Below are positions 1 to 14,948 of a stretch of DNA of 64,000 nucleotides, piece after piece. This DNA comes from Atherix ibis. Its lineage: Eukaryota > Arthropoda > Insecta > Diptera > Athericidae. Where the stretch lies: the NCBI GenBank assembly GCA_958298945.1, contig OY282608.1, positions 58,194,951-58,258,950 on the forward strand, written 5' to 3'. The notes under the pieces were generated by a model. The model did not search any database. It saw nothing but the letters and a program-made list of their open reading frames with translations, and was not told the DNA's origin. A program made the position numbers and the translations under genes. Each line of letters begins with the position of its first letter. The stretch's first letter is position 1.

Positions 1-1110
1 AACAAACCAACAAACCAACAAACCAACAAACCAAGTAACCAAAAAGCCAACAATCTAACAAACCAACAAGCCAACAAGCCAACAAGCCAACAAACCAACA
101 AACCAACAAGCCAACAAACCTACAAGCCAACAAACCAACAAACCAACAAGCCAACAAGCTAACAAACCAACAAACCAACAAACCAACAAGCCAACAAACC
201 AAGAAACCAACAAGCCAACAAACCAACAAACCAACAAACCAACAAGCCAACAAACCAACAAACCAAAAAACCAACAAACCAACAAACCAACAAACCAACA
301 AACCAACAAACCAACAAACCAACAAACCAACAAACCAACAAACCAACAAACCAACAAACCAACAAGCCAACAAACCAACAAACCAACAAACCAACAAACC
401 AAGAAGCCAACAAACCAACAAACCAACAAACCAAGTAACCAAAAAGCCAGCAAACTAACAAACCAACAAGCCAACAAGCCAACAAGCCAACAAACCATCA
501 AACCAACAAAGCAACAAGCCAGCAAGCCAACAAACCAACAAACCAACAAGCCAGCAAACCAACAAACCAACAAGCCAACAAGCCAACACACCAACAAACC
601 AACAAACCATCAAGCCAACAAACCAACAAAACAACAAGCCAACAAACCAACAAACAAACCAGCAAACCAACAAGCCAACAAGCCAACAAACCAACTAACC
701 AACAAGCCAACAAACCAACAAACCAACAAGCCAACAAGCCAACAAACCAACAAACCAACAAGCCAATAAACCAGCAAGCCAACAAACCAACAAGCCAACA
801 AACCAACAAACCAATAAACCAAGTAACCAAAAAGCCAACAAACTAACAAACCAACAAGCCTACAAACCAACAAGCCAACAAGCCAACAAACCAACAAGCC
901 AACAAACCAACAAACCAACAAGCCAACCAGCCAACAAACCAACAAACCAACAAACCAACAACCCAACAAACCAACAAACCAACAAGCCAACAAACCAACA
1001 AACCAACAAACCAACAAACCAACAAGCCAACAAGCCAACAAACCAACAAACCAACAAACCAACAAGCCAACAAACCAACAAACCAACAAACCAACAAACC
1101 AACAAACCAA
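1..1110 (+). repeat. Segmental duplicate, copy 1 (offset 3,204)
   Basis: This stretch matches 3205-4310 unit by unit. Shared landmarks keep exactly the same offset: GTAACC with AATCTAAC (35 and 3239), the next GTAACC (435 and 3639), a third (823 and 4027), AGCCTACA near 855/4059, and the ACCCAACA unit near 961/4165. Point differences exist, for example AACCAACA near 185 against AACCATCA near 3389. The left edge is cut by the window. The offset is 400.5 octamers, reflecting a half-unit slip. Confidence 0.85.
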
Positions 1111-3204
1111 CAAGCCAACAAACTAAAAAACCAACAAACCAACAAACCAACAAACGAACAAACCAACAAACCAACAAACCAACAAACCAACAAACCAACA
1201 AACCAACAAACCAACAAACCAACTAACCAAAAAACCAACAAACCAACAAGCCAACAAGTCAACAAGCCAACAAACCAACAAACAAACAAACCAACAGACG
1301 AACTAACCAACAAACCAATAAACTAAGTAACCAACAAACAAACAAACCAACAAACAAACAAGCCAACAAGCCAACAAACCAACAAACCAACAAGCCAACA
1401 AACCAACAAACCAACAAACTAACAAACCAACAAACCAACAAACCAACAAACCAACAAGCCAACAAACCAACAAACAAATAAACCAACAAACCAAAAACCA
1501 ACAAACCAACAAACCAACAAACCAACAAACCAACAAACCAATAAGCCAACAAACCAACAAACCAACAAACCAACAAACCAAGAAACCAACAAGCCAACAA
1601 ACCAACAAACCAACAAGCCAACAAGCCAACAAACCAACAAACCAACAAGCCAACAAACTAAAAAACCAACAAACCAACAAACCAACAAACGAACAAGCCA
1701 ACAAGCCAACAAACCAAACAAACCAACAAACCAACAAGCCAACAAACCAACAAGCCAACAAACCAACAAACCAACAAACCAACAAACCAACAAACCAACA
1801 AACCAACAAACCAACAAACCGACAAACCAACAAAATAAGTAAACAAAAAGCCAACAAACTAACAAACCAACAAGCCAACAAGCCAACAAGCCAACAAACC
1901 AACAAACCAACAAACCAACAAACCAACAAGCCAACAAACCAACAAACCAACAAGCCAACAAACCAACAAAACAACAAGCCAACAAACCAACAAACCAACA
2001 AACCAACAAGCCAACAAGCCAACAAACCAACAAGCCAACAAACCAACAAACCAACAAACCAACAAGCCAACAAACCAACAAACCAAGAAACCAAAAAACC
2101 AAAAAACCAACAAGCCAACAAACCAACAAACCAACAAGCCAACAAGCCAACAAAACAACAAACCAACAAACCAACAAGCCAACAAACCAACAAACCAACA
2201 AGCCAACAAACCAACAAACCAACAAACCAACAAGCCAACAAACCAACAAACCAACAAACCAAAAAACCAACAAACCAACAAACCAACAAACCAACAAACC
2301 AACAAACCAATAAGCCAACAAGCCAACAAACCAACAAACCAACAAACCAACAAACCAACAAGCCAACAAGCCAACAAACCAACAAGCCAACAAACCAACA
2401 AACCAAGTAACCAAAAAGCCAACAAACTAACAAACCAACAAGCCAATAAACCAACAAGCCAACAAGCCAACAAACCAACAAGCCAACAAACCAACAAACA
2501 AATAAACCAACAAACCAACAAACCAACAAACAAACAAACCAACAAACCAACAAACTAACAAACTAAGTAACCAACAAGCCAACAAACCAACAAACCAACA
2601 AGCCAACAAGCCAATAAACCAACAAACCAACAAGCCAACAAACAAACAATCCAACAAACCAAAAAACCAACAAATCAACAAACCATCAAACCAACAAACC
2701 AACAAACCAACAAGCCAACAAACCAACAAGCCAACAAGCCAACAAACCAACAAACCAACAAACCAACAAGCCAACAAACCAACAAACCAACAAACCAACA
2801 AACCAAGTAACCAAAAAGCCAACAAACTAACAAACCAAGAAGCCAACAAGCCAACAAGCCATCAAACCAACAAAGCAACAATCCAACAAGCCAACAAACC
2901 AACAAACCAACATGCCAACAAACCAACAAACCAACAAGCCAACAAGCCAACAAACCAATAAACCAACAAACCAACAAGCCAACAAACCAACAAAACAACA
3001 AGCCGACAAACCAACAAACCAATAAACCAACAAGCCAACAAACCAACAAACCAACAAAGCAAAAAACCAACAAACCAACAAACCAACAAACCAACAAACC
3101 AACAAACCAACAAGCCAACAAGCCAACAAACCAACAAAACAACAAACCAACAAGCCAACAAACCAACAAGCCAACAAACCAACAAACCAACAAACCAACA
3201 AGCC
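1111..3204 (+). repeat. Octamer array with landmarks shared with 29.4-31.4 kb
   Basis: Pure octamer satellite. GTAACC-type landmarks lie near 1327, 1839, 2407, 2567 and 2807. Odd units include AACAGACGAACTAACC near 1295 and AAAATAAGTAAACAAAAAG near 1833. Single-base register slips occur near 1495 and 1710. The ordered landmarks recur near 29629, 30149, 30684, 30756 and 30988, so this block is a distant duplicate of that region. Confidence 0.85.
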
Positions 3205-4310
3205 AACAAACCAACAAACCAACAAACCAACAAACCAAGTAACCAAAAAGCCAACAATCTAACAAACCAACAAGCCAACAAGCCAACAAGCCAACAAACC
3301 AACAAACCAACAAGCCAACAAACCTACAAGCCAACAAACCAACAAACCAACAAGCCAACAAGCTAACAAACCAACAAACCAACAAACCATCAAGCCAACA
3401 AACCAAGAAACCAACAAGCCAACAAACCAACAAACCAACAAACCAACAAGCCAACAAACCAACAAACCAAAAAACCAACAAACCAACAAACCAACAAACC
3501 AACAAACCAACAAACCAACAAACCAACAAACCAACAAACCAACAAACCAACAAACCAACAAGCCAACAAGCCAACAAACCAACAAACCAACAAACCAACA
3601 AACCAAGAAGCCAACAAACCAGCAAACCAACAAACCAAGTAACCAAAAAGCCAGCAAACTAACAAACCAACAAGCCAACAAGCCAACAAGACAACAAACC
3701 ATCAAACCAACAAAGCAACAAGCCAGCAAGCCAACAAACCAACAAACCAACAAGCCAACAAACCAACAAACCAACAAGCCAACAAGCCAACACACCAACA
3801 AACCAACAAACCAACAAGCCAACAAACCAACAAAACAACAAGCCAACAAACCAACAAACAAACCAGCAAACCAACAAGCCAACAAGCCAACAAACCAACT
3901 AACCAACAAGCCAACAAACCAACAAACCAACAAGCCAACAAGCCAACAAACCAACAAACTAACAAGCCAATAAACCAGCAAGCCAACAAACCAACAAGCC
4001 AACAAACCAACAAACCAATAAACCAAGTAACCAAAAAGCCAACAAACTAACAAACCAACAAGCCTACAAACCAACAAGCCAACAAGCCAACAAACCAACA
4101 AGCCAACAAACCAACAAACCAACAAGCCAACCAGCCAACAAACCAACAAACCAACAAACCAACAACCCAACAAACCAACAAACCAACAAGCCAACAAACC
4201 AACAAACCAACAAACCAACAAACCAACAAGTCAACAAGCCAACAAACCAACAAACCAACAAACCAACAAGCCAACAAACCAACAAACCAACAAACCAACA
4301 AACCAACATG
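3205..4310 (+). repeat. Segmental duplicate, copy 2 (offset 3,204)
   Basis: Second copy of the block at 1-1110, in the same orientation. The match ends near 4310, where this copy continues into AACATGCC and a CTAAGTAACC landmark (about 4331), while copy 1 continues into AACTAAAAAACC near 1120. A private variant is AGACAACA near 3690, where copy 1 has AGCCAACA. Confidence 0.85.
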
Positions 4311-4330
4311 CCAACAAACCAACAAACTAA

Positions 4331-6610
4331 GTAACCAACAAGCCAACAAACCAACAAACCAACAAACCAACAAACCAACAAGGCAACAAACCAACAAGGC
4401 AACAAACCAACAAACAAATAAACCAACAAACCAACAAACAAATAAACCAACAAACCAACAAACCAACAAACCAACAAACCAAAAAACCAACAAACCAACA
4501 AACCAACAAGCCAACAAGCCAACAAGCCAACAAACAAACAAACCAACAAACCAACAAGCCAACAAACCAACAAACCAACAAACCAACAAACCAACAAACC
4601 AACAAACCAAGAAGCCAACAAACCAACAAACCAACAAACCAACAAACCAAGTAACCAAAAAGCCAACAAACTAACAAACCAACAAGCCAACAAGCCAACA
4701 AACCATCAAACCAACAAAGCAACAAGCCAGCAAGCCAACAAACCAACAAACCAACAAGCCAACAAACCAACAAACCAACAAACCAACAAACCAACAAAAC
4801 AACAAGCCAACAAACCAACAAACAAACCAGCAAACCAACAAGCCAACAAACAAACCAGCAAACCAACAAGCCAACAAGCCAACAAACCAACTAACCAACA
4901 AGCCAACAAACCAACAAACCAACAAGCCAACAAGCCAACAAACCAACAAATCAACAAGCCAACAAACCAGCAAGCCAACAAACCAACAAGCCAACAAACC
5001 AACAAACCAATAAACCAATTAACCAAAAAGCCAACAAACTAACAAACCAACAAGCCAACAAACCAACAAGCCAACAAGCCAACAAACCAACAAACCAACA
5101 AAGCACCAAACCAAAAAACCAACAAACCAAAAAACCAATAAACCAACAAACCATCAAACGAACAAGGCAACAAGCCAACAAGCCAACAAACCAACAAACC
5201 AACAAGCCAACAAACCAACAAACCAACAAGCCAACAAGCCAACAAACCAACAAAACAACAAACCAACAACCCAACAAACCAACAAACCAACAAGCCAACA
5301 AACCAACAAACCAACAAACCAACAAACCAACAAGCCAACAAGCCAACAAACCAACAAACCAACAAGCCAACAAACCAACAAACCAACAAAACAACAAACC
5401 AACATGCCAACAAACCAACAAACTAAGTAACCAACAAGCCAACAAACCAACAAACCAACAAACCAACAAACCAACAAGGCAACAAACCAACAAGGCAACA
5501 AACCAACAAACAAATAAACCAACAAACCAACAAACAAATAAACCAACAAACCAACAAACCAACAAGCCAACAAGCCAACAAACCAACAAACCAACAAACC
5601 AACAAGCCAACAAACCAACAAACCAACAAACCAACAAACCAACAAACCAACAAACCAACAAACCAAGAAGCCAACAAACCAACAAACCAACAAACCAACA
5701 AACCAAGTAACCAAAAAGCCAACAAACTAACAAACCAACAAGCCAACAAGCCAACAAACCATCAAACCAACAAAGCAACAAGCCAGCAAGCCAACAAACC
5801 AACAAACCAACAAGCCAACAAACCAACAAACCAACAAACCAAAAAACCAACAAGCCAACAAACCAACAAAACAACAAGCCAACAAACCAACAAACAAACC
5901 AGCAAACCAACAAGCCAACAAGCCAACAAACCAACTAACCAACAAGCCAACAAACCAACAAACCAACAAGCCAACAAGCCAACAAACCAACAAACCAACA
6001 AGCCAACAAACCAGCAAGCCAACAAACCAACAAGCCAACAAACCAACAAACCAATAAACCAATTAACCAAAAAGCCAACAAACTAACAAACCAACAAGCC
6101 AACAAACCAACAAGCCAACAAGCCAACAAACCAACAAACCAACAAAGCACCAAACCAAAAAACCAACAAACCAAAAAACCAATAAACCAACAAACCATCA
6201 AACGAACAAGGCAACAAGCCAACAAGCCAACAAACCAACAAACCAACAAGCCAACAAACCAACAAACCAAAAAGCCAACAAGCCAACAAACCAACAAACC
6301 AACAAACCAACAACCCAACAAACCAACAAACCAACAAGCCAACAAACCAACAAACCAACAAACCAACAAACCAACAAGCCAACAAGCCAACAAACCAACA
6401 AACCAACAAGCCAGCAAACCAACAAACCAACAAAACAACAAACCAACATGCCAACAAACCAACAAACTAAGTAACCAACAAGCCAACAAACCAACAAACC
6501 AACAAACCAACAAACCAACAAGGCAACAAACCAACAAGGCAACAAACCAACAAACAAATAAACCAACAAACCAACAAACAAATAAACCAACAAACCAACA
6601 AACCAACAAA
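4331..6610 (+). repeat. Tandem higher-order repeat, period about 1.05-1.1 kb
   Basis: The landmark ATGCCAACAAACC...CTAAGTAACC recurs at about 4331, 5427 and 6471 (spacings 1,096 and 1,044). Each is followed 51 bases later by an AAGGCAAC unit and then by AACAAATAAACC units. GTAACCAAAAAGCC landmarks at 4651 and 5707 are 1,056 apart. The variant string ATCAAACGAACAAGG at about 5154 and 6198 also repeats. The third unit departs from the others near 6610. Confidence 0.8.
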
Positions 6611-7319
6611 CCAACAAACCAACAAACCAAGAAACCAACAAACCAACAAACCAACAAGCCAACAAGCCAACAAACCAACAAACCAACAAACCAACAAGCC
6701 AACAAACCAACAAACCAACAAACCAACAAACCAACAAGCCAACAATCCAACAAACCAAAAAACCAACAAACCAACAAACCAACAAACCAACAAACCAACA
6801 AACCAACAAACCAACAAGCCAACAAACCAACAAGCCAACAAGCCAACAAACCAACAAACCAACAAACCAACAAGCCAACAAACCAACAAACCAACAAACC
6901 AACAAACCAAGTAACCAAAAAGCCAACAAACTAACAAACCAACAAGCCAACAAGCCAACAAGCCATCAAACCAACAAAGCAACAAGCCAACAAGCCAACA
7001 AACCAACAAACCACCAAGCCAACAAACCAAAAAACCAACAAGCCAACAAACCAACAAACCAACAAACCAACAAGCCAACAAACCAACAAAACAACAAGCC
7101 AACAAACCAACAAACCAACAAACCAACAAGCCAACAAACCAACAAACCAACAAAGCAAAAAACCAACAAACCAACAAACCAACAAACCAACAAACCAATA
7201 AACCAACAAGCCAACAAGCCAACAAACCAACAAACCAACAAACCAACAAGCCAACAAACCAACAAGCCAACAAACCAACAAACCAACAAACCAACAAGCC
7301 AACAAACCAACAAACCAAC
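6611..7319 (+). repeat. Octamer array, no clear local duplicate
   Basis: Continuous octamers with one GTAACCAAAAAGCC landmark near 6911 and a CATCAAACC unit near 6964. I see no gene and no clean tandem copy next to it. It resembles parts of the 10-12 kb and 20 kb stretches. Confidence 0.75.
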
Positions 7320-10000
7320 AAACCAACAAACCAAGTAACCAAAAAGCCAACAATCTAACAAACCAACAAGCCAACAAGCCAACAAGCCAACAAACCAACA
7401 AACCAACAAGCCAACAAACCTACAAGCCAACAAACCAACAAACCAACAAGCCAACAAGCTAACAAACCAACAAACCAACAAACCAACAAGCCAACAAACC
7501 AAGAAACCAACAAGCCAACAAACCAACAAACCAACAAACCAACAAGCCAACAAACCAACAAACCAAAAAACCAACAAACCAACAAACCAACAAACCAACA
7601 AACCAACAAACCAACAAACCAACAAACCAACAAACCAACTAACCAACAAACCAACAAACCAACAAACCAACAAGCCAACAAGCCAACAAACCAACAAACC
7701 AACAAACCAACAAGCCAACAAACCAACAAGCCAACAAACCAACAAACCAACAAACCAACAAACCAAGTAACCAAAAAGCCAACAAATTAACAAACCAACA
7801 AGCCAATAAACCAACAAGCCAACAAGCCAACAAACCAACAAGCCAACAAATCAACAAACAAATAAACCAACAAACCAACAAACCAACAAACAAACAAACC
7901 AACAAACTAACAAACTAAGTAACCAACAAGCCAACAAACCAACAAACCAACAAACCAACAAGCCAACAAGCCAACAAACCAACAAACCAACAAGCCAACA
8001 AACCAACAAACTACCAAACCAAAAAACCAACAAACCAACAAACCAACAAACCAACAAACCAACAAGCCAACAAACCAACAAGCCAACAAGCCAACAAACC
8101 AACAAACCAACAAACCAACAAACCAAGAAGCCAACAAACCAACAAACCAACAAACCAACAAACCAAGTAACCAAAAAGCCTACAAACTAACAAACCAACA
8201 AGCCAACAAGCCAACAAACCATCAAACCAACAAAGCAACAAGCCAGCAAGCCAACAAGCCAACAAACCAACAAACCAACAAGCCAACAAACCAACAAACC
8301 AACAAGCCAACAAGCCAACAAACCAACAAACCAACAAACCAACAAACCAACAAGCGAACAAACCCACAAAACAACTAGCCAACAAACCAACAAACAAACC
8401 AGCAAACCAACAAGCCAACAAGCCAACAAACCAACTAACCAACAAGCCAACAAAGAAACAAACCAACAAGCCAACAAGCCAACAAACCAACAAACCAACA
8501 AGCCAACAAACCAGCAAGCCAACAAACCAACAAGCCAACAAACCAACAAACCAACAAACCAATAAACCAACAAGCCAACAAGCCAACAAACCAACAAACC
8601 AACAAACCAACAAGCCAACAAACCAACAAGCCAACAAACCAACAAACCAACAAACCAACAAGCCAACAAACCAACAAACCAACAAACCAAGTAACCAAAA
8701 AGCCAACAATCTAACAAACCAACAAGCCAACAAGCCAACAAGCCAACAAACCAACAAACCAACAAGCCAACAAACCTACAAGCCAACAAACCAACAAACC
8801 AACAAGCCAACAAGCTAACAAACCAACAAACCAACAAACCAACAAGCCAACAAACCAAGAAACCAACAAGCCAACAAACCAACAAACCAACAAACCAACA
8901 AGCCAACAAACCAACAAACCAAAAAACCAACAAACCAACAAACCAACAAACCAACAAACCAACAAACCAACAAACCAACAAACCAACAAACCAACAAACC
9001 AACAAACCAACTAACCAACAAACCAACAAACCAACAAACCAACAAGCCAACAAGCCAACAAACCAACAAACCAACAAACCAACAAGCCAACAAACCAACA
9101 AGCCAACAAACCAACAAGCCAACAAACCAAGTAACCAAAAAGCCAACAAATTAACAAACCAACAAGCCAATAAACCAACAAGCCAACAAGCCAACAAACC
9201 AACAAGCCAACAAATCAACAAACAAATAAACCAACAAACCAACAAACCAACAAACAAACAAACCAACAAACTAACAAACTAAGTAACCAGCAAGCCAACA
9301 AACCAACAAACCAACAAGCCAACAAGCCAACAAACCAACAAACCAACAAGCCAACAAACCAACAAACTACTAAACCAAAAAACCAACAAACCAACAAACC
9401 AACAAACCAACAAACCAACAAGCCAACAAACCAACAAGCCAACAAGCCAACAAACCAACAAACCAACAAACCAACAAACCAAGAAGCCAACAAACCAACA
9501 AACCAACAAACCAACAAACCAAGTAACCAAAAAGCCAACAAACTAACAAACCAACAAGCCAACAAGCCAACAAACCACCAAACCAACAAAGCAACAAGCC
9601 AGCAAGCCGACAAACCAACAAACCAACAAGCCAACAAACCAACAAACCAACAAGCCAACAAGCCAACAAACCAACAAACCAACAAACCAACAAACTAACA
9701 AGCCAACAAACCAACAAAACAACAAGCCAACAAACCAACAAACAAACCAGCAAACCAACAAGCCAACAAGCCAACAAACCAACTAACCAACAAGCCAACA
9801 AACAAACAAACCAACAAGCCAACAAGCCAACAAACCAACAAACCAACAAGCCAACAAACCAGCAAGCCAACAAACCAACAAGCCAACAAGCCAACAAACC
9901 AATAAACCAAGTAACCAAAAAGCTAACAAACTAACAAACCAACACGCCAACAAACCAACAAGCCAACAAGCCAACAAACCAACAAACCAACAAAGCACCA
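7320..10000 (+). repeat. Tandem higher-order repeat, period about 1.36 kb
   Basis: Two adjacent copies meet near 8680. Paired landmarks are AATCTAAC (7354 and 8710, spacing 1,356), AACCAACTAACC (7639 and 9011, spacing 1,372), AAATTAAC (about 7788 and 9151), CTAAGTAACC (7919 and 9283, spacing 1,364) and GTAACCAAAAAGCC (8167 and 9523, spacing 1,356). Spacing changes of 8 or 16 bases show gain or loss of whole octamers between the copies. Confidence 0.8.
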
Positions 10001-12927
10001 AACCAAAAAACCAACAAACCAAAAAACCAATAAACCAACAAACCATCAAACGAACAAGGCAACAAGCCAACAAGCCAACAAACCAACAAGCCAACAAACC
10101 AACAAACCAACAAAGCAAAAAACCAACAAACCAACATACCAACAAACCAACAAACCAATAAACCAACAAGCCAACAAACCAACAAAACAACAAGCCAACA
10201 AACCAACAAACAAACCAGCAAACCAACAAGCCACCAAGCCAACAAACCAACTAACCAACAAGCCAACAAACCAACAAACCAACAAGCCAACAAGCCAACA
10301 AACCAACAAACCAACAAGCCAACAAACCAGCAAGCCAACAAACCAACAAGCCAACAAACCAACAAACCAATAAACCAAGTAACCAAAAAGCCAACAAACT
10401 AACAAACCAACAAGCCAACAAACCAACAAGCCAACAAGCCAACAAACCAACAAACCAACAAAGCACCAAACCAAAAAACCAACAAACCAAAAAACCAATA
10501 AACCAACAAACCATCAAACGAACAAGGCAACAAGCCAACAAGCCAACAAACCAACAAACCAACAAGCCAACAAACCAACAAACCAACAAAGCAAAAAACC
10601 AACAAACCAACAAACCAACAAACCAACAAACCAATAAACCAACAAGCCAACAAGCCAACAAACCAACAAACCAACAAACCAACAAGCCAACAAACCAACA
10701 AGCCAACAAACTAACAAACCAACAAACCAACAAGCCAACAAACCAACAAACCAACAAACCAACAAACCAAGTAACCAAAAAGCCAACAATCTAACAAACC
10801 AAAAAGCCAACAAGCCAACAAGCCAACAAACCAACAAACCAACAAGCCAACAAACCAACAAACCAAAAAACCAACAAACCAACAAACCAACAAACCAACA
10901 AACCAACAAACCAACAAACCAACAAACCAACAAATAAACAAACCAACTAACCAACAAACCAACAAACCAACAAACCAACAAGCCAACAAGCCAACAAGCC
11001 AACAAACCAACAAACCAACAAACCAACAAACCAACAAGCCAACAAACCAACAAGCCAACAAACCAACAAACCAACAAACCAAGTAACCAAAAAGCCAACA
11101 AATTAACAAACCAACAAGCCAATAAACCAACAAGCCAACAAGCCAACAAACCAACAAGCCAACAAATCAACAAACAAATAAACCAACAAACCAACAAACC
11201 AACAAACAAACAAACCAACAAACTAACAAACTAAGTAACCAACAAGCCAACAAACCAACAAACCAACAAGCCAACAAGTTAACAAACCAACAAACCAACA
11301 AGCCAACAAACCAACAAACTAACAAACCAAAAAACCAACAAACCAACAAACCAACAAACCAACAAAACAACAAGCCAACAAACCAACAAGCCAACAAACC
11401 AACAAACCAACAAACCAACAAACCAACAAACCAAGAAGCCAACAAACCAACAAACCAACAAACCAACAAACCAAGTAACCAAAAAGCCAACAAACTAACA
11501 AACCAACAAGCCAACAAGCCAACAAACCATCAAACCAACAAAGCAACAAGCCAGCAAGCCAACAAACCAACAAACCAACAAGCCAACAAACCAACAAACC
11601 AACAAGCCAACAAGCCAACAAACCAACAAACCAACAAACCAACAAACCAACAAGCCAACAAACCAACAAAACAACAAGCCAACAAACCAACAAACAAACC
11701 AGCAAACCAACAAGCCAACAAGCCAACAAACCAACTAACCAACAAGCCAACAAACCAACAAACCAACAAGCCAACAAGCCAACAAACCAACAAACCAACA
11801 AGCCAACAAACCAGCAAGCCAACAAACCAACAAGCCAACAAACCAACAAACCAATAAACCAAGTAACCAAAAAGCCAACAAACTAACAAACCAACAAGCC
11901 AACAAACCAACAAGCCAACAAGCCAACATACCAACAAACCAACAAAGCACCAAACCAAAAAACCAACAAACCAAAAAACCAATAAACCAACAAACCATCA
12001 AACGAACAAGGCAACAAGCCAACAAGCCAACAAACCAACAAACCAACAAGCCAACAAACCAACAAACCAACAAGCCAACAAGCCAACAAACCAACAAACC
12101 AACAAACCAACAACCCAACAAACCAACAAACCAACAAGCCAACAAACCAACAAACCAACAAACCAACAAACCAACAAGCCAACAAGCCAACAAACCAACA
12201 AACCAACAAGCCAACAAACCAACAAACCAACAACCCAACAATCCAACATGCCAACAAACCAACAAACTAAGTAACCAACAAGCCAACAAACCAACAAACC
12301 AACAAACCAACAAACCAACAAGGCAACAAACCAACAAGGCAACAAACCAACAAACAAATAAACCAACAAACCAACAAACAAATAAACCAACAAACCAACA
12401 AACCAACAAACCAACAAACCAACAAAACAAAAAACCAACAAACCAACAAACCAACAAGCCAACAAGCCAACAAACCAACAAACCAACAAACCAACAAGCC
12501 AACAAACCAACAAACCAACAAACCAACAAACCAACAAACCAGCAAACCAACAAACCAAGAAGCCAACAAACCAACAAACCAACAAACCAACAAACCAAGT
12601 AACCAAAAAGCCAACAAACTAACAAACCAACAAGCCAACAAGCCAACAAACCATCAAACCAACAAAGCAACAAGCCAGCAAGCCCACAAACCAACAAACC
12701 AACAAGCCAACAAACCAACAAACCAACAAGCCAACAAGCCAACAAACTAACAAACCAACAAGCCAACAAGCCAACAAACCAACCAACCAACAAACCAACA
12801 AGCCAACAAACCAACAAACAAATAAACCAATAAACCAACAAACCAACAAACCAACAAACCAACAAACCAACAAACCAACAAACCAAAAAACCAACAAACC
12901 AACAAGCCAACAAGCCAACAAACCAAC
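10001..12927 (+). repeat. Octamer array, mosaic of motifs from 4.3-10 kb
   Basis: Uninterrupted satellite. It carries the same landmark vocabulary as the blocks to its left: AATCTAAC near 10790, ATCAAACGAACAAGG near 10040, 10510 and 11998, and CTAAGTAACC near 11234 and 12271. The order suggests rearranged copies rather than a clean tandem. No gene is visible. Confidence 0.75.
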
Positions 12928-12947
12928 AAACAAACAAACAAACAAAC
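12928..12947 (+). repeat. AAAC tetranucleotide run (5 copies)
   Basis: Five consecutive AAAC units interrupt the 8-base rhythm just before CGAACTAACC. This is the clearest pure-tetramer run in the window. It fits the octamer being a pair of diverged tetramers that can slip by half a unit. Confidence 0.9.
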
Positions 12948-12949
12948 GA

Positions 12950-14250
12950 ACTAACCAACAAACCAACAAGCCAACAAACCAACAAACCAACAAACCAACA
13001 AGCCAACAAGCCAACAAACCAACAAACCAACAAACCAACAAACCAACAAGCCAACGAACCAACAAGCCAACAAACCAACAAACCAACAAACCAAATAACC
13101 AAAAAGCCAACACAGTAACAAACCAACAAGCCAACAAGCCAACAAACCAACAAACCAATAAAGCAACAAGCCAACAAGCCAACAAACCGACAAACCAACA
13201 AGCCAACAAACCAACAAAGCAACAACCCAACAAGCCAACAAACCAACAAATCAACAAACCAACAAACCAACAAGCCAACAAACCAACAAACCAACAAGCC
13301 AACAAACCAACAAACCAACAAACCAACAAACCAACAAACCAACAAACCAACAAACCAACAAACCAACAAGCCAACAAGCCAACAAACCAACAAACCAACA
13401 AACCAACAAGCCAACGAACCAACAAGCCAACAAACCAACAAACCAACAAACCAAGTAACCAACAAACCAACAAGCCAACAAGCCAACAAACCAACAAACC
13501 AACAAACCAACAAGCCAACAAACCAACAAGCCCACAAACCAACAAACCAACAAACCAAGTAACCAAAAAGCGAACAAACTAACAAACCTACAAGCCAACA
13601 AACCAACAAACCAACAAGCCAACAAACCAACAAACCAACAAACCAACAAACCAACAAACCAACAAACCAACAAACCAACAAACCAACAAACCAACAAACC
13701 AACAAGCCAACAAGCCAACAAACCAACAAACCAACAAACCAACAAGCCAACGAACCAACAAGCCAACAAACCAACAAACCAACAAACCAAGTAACCAAAA
13801 AGCCAACACAGTAACAAACCAACAAGCCAACAAGCCAACAAACCAACAAACCAATAAAGCAACAAGCCAACAAGCCAACAAACCGACAAACCAACAAGCC
13901 AACAAACCAAAAAAGCAACAACCCAACAAGCCAACAAACCAACAAATCAACAAACCAACAAACCAACAAGCCAACAAACCAACAAACCAACAAGACAACA
14001 AACCAACAAACCAACAAACCAACAAGCCAATAAACCAACAAACCAACAAACCAAAAAACCAAGAAACCAACAAACCAACAAACCAACAAAACAACAAGCC
14101 AACAAGCCAACAAACCAACAAACCAGCAAACCAACAAGCCAACAAACCAACAAGCCCACAAACCAACAAACCAACAAACCAAGTAACCAAAAAGCGAACA
14201 AACTAACAAACCAACAAGCCAACAAACCAACAAGCCAACAAGCCAACAAA
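12950..14250 (+). repeat. Tandem repeat, period 696 then about 624
   Basis: The distinctive string CACAGTAAC occurs at about 13111 and 13807 (696 bases, 87 octamers). Each copy is followed by the same series: AAAGCAAC, AACCGACA, AAAGCAACAACCC and AAATCAAC. A later landmark, GTAACCAAAAAGCGAAC, recurs at about 13559 and 14183 (spacing 624), so one copy has lost about nine octamers. The CACAGTAAC string is shared only with the 26.8 and 28.3 kb blocks. Confidence 0.78.
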
Positions 14251-14948
14251 CCAACAAACCAAAAAACCAACAAACCAAAAAACCAACAAACCAACAAACC
14301 ATCAAACGAACAAAGCAACAAGCCAACAAGCCAACAAACCAACAAACCAACAAGCCAACAAACCAACAAACGAACAAGCCAACAAGCCAACAAACCAACA
14401 AACCAACAAACCAACAAGCCAACAAACCAACAAACCAACAAGCCAACAAACCGACAAACCAACAAACCAACAAACCAACAAACCAACAAGCCAACAAGCC
14501 AACAAACCAACAAACCATCAATCCAATAAACCAACAAACCAACAAGCCAACAAACCAACAAACCAACAAACCAACATGCCAACAAACCAACAAACTAAGT
14601 AACCAACAAGCCAACAAACCAACAAACCAATAAGCCAACAAGCCAACAAACTAACAAACCAACAAACCAACAAACCAACAAACCAACAAACCAACAAACC
14701 AAGTAACCAACAAACCAACAAACCATCAAACGAACAAAGCAACAAACCAACAAACCAACAAACCAACAAGCCAACAAACCAACAAACAAATAAACCAACA
14801 AACCAACAAACAAATAAACCAACAAACCAACAAACCAACAAACCAAGAAGCCAACAAACCAACAAACCAACAAACCAACAAACCAAGTAACCAAAAAGCC
14901 AACAAACTAACAAACCAACAAGCCAACAAGCCAACAAACCATCAAACC
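14251..14948 (+). repeat. Octamer array between higher-order blocks
   Basis: Pure satellite. ATCAAACGAACAAAG strings lie near 14302 and 14726, with a CTAAGTAACC landmark near 14599 and GTAACCAAAAAGCC near 14887. No gene or unique sequence is present. Confidence 0.75.

Noticed and set aside
11735..14641. Very long - strand open frame (968 codons) and dozens like it, all repeats of LLVCWFVG
   Set aside because: These come from a stop-free octamer. Similar frames overlap in all three phases, starts are isolated point variants (CAT on +), ends are isolated CTA/TTA/TCA variants, and no domain or composition of a real protein is present.
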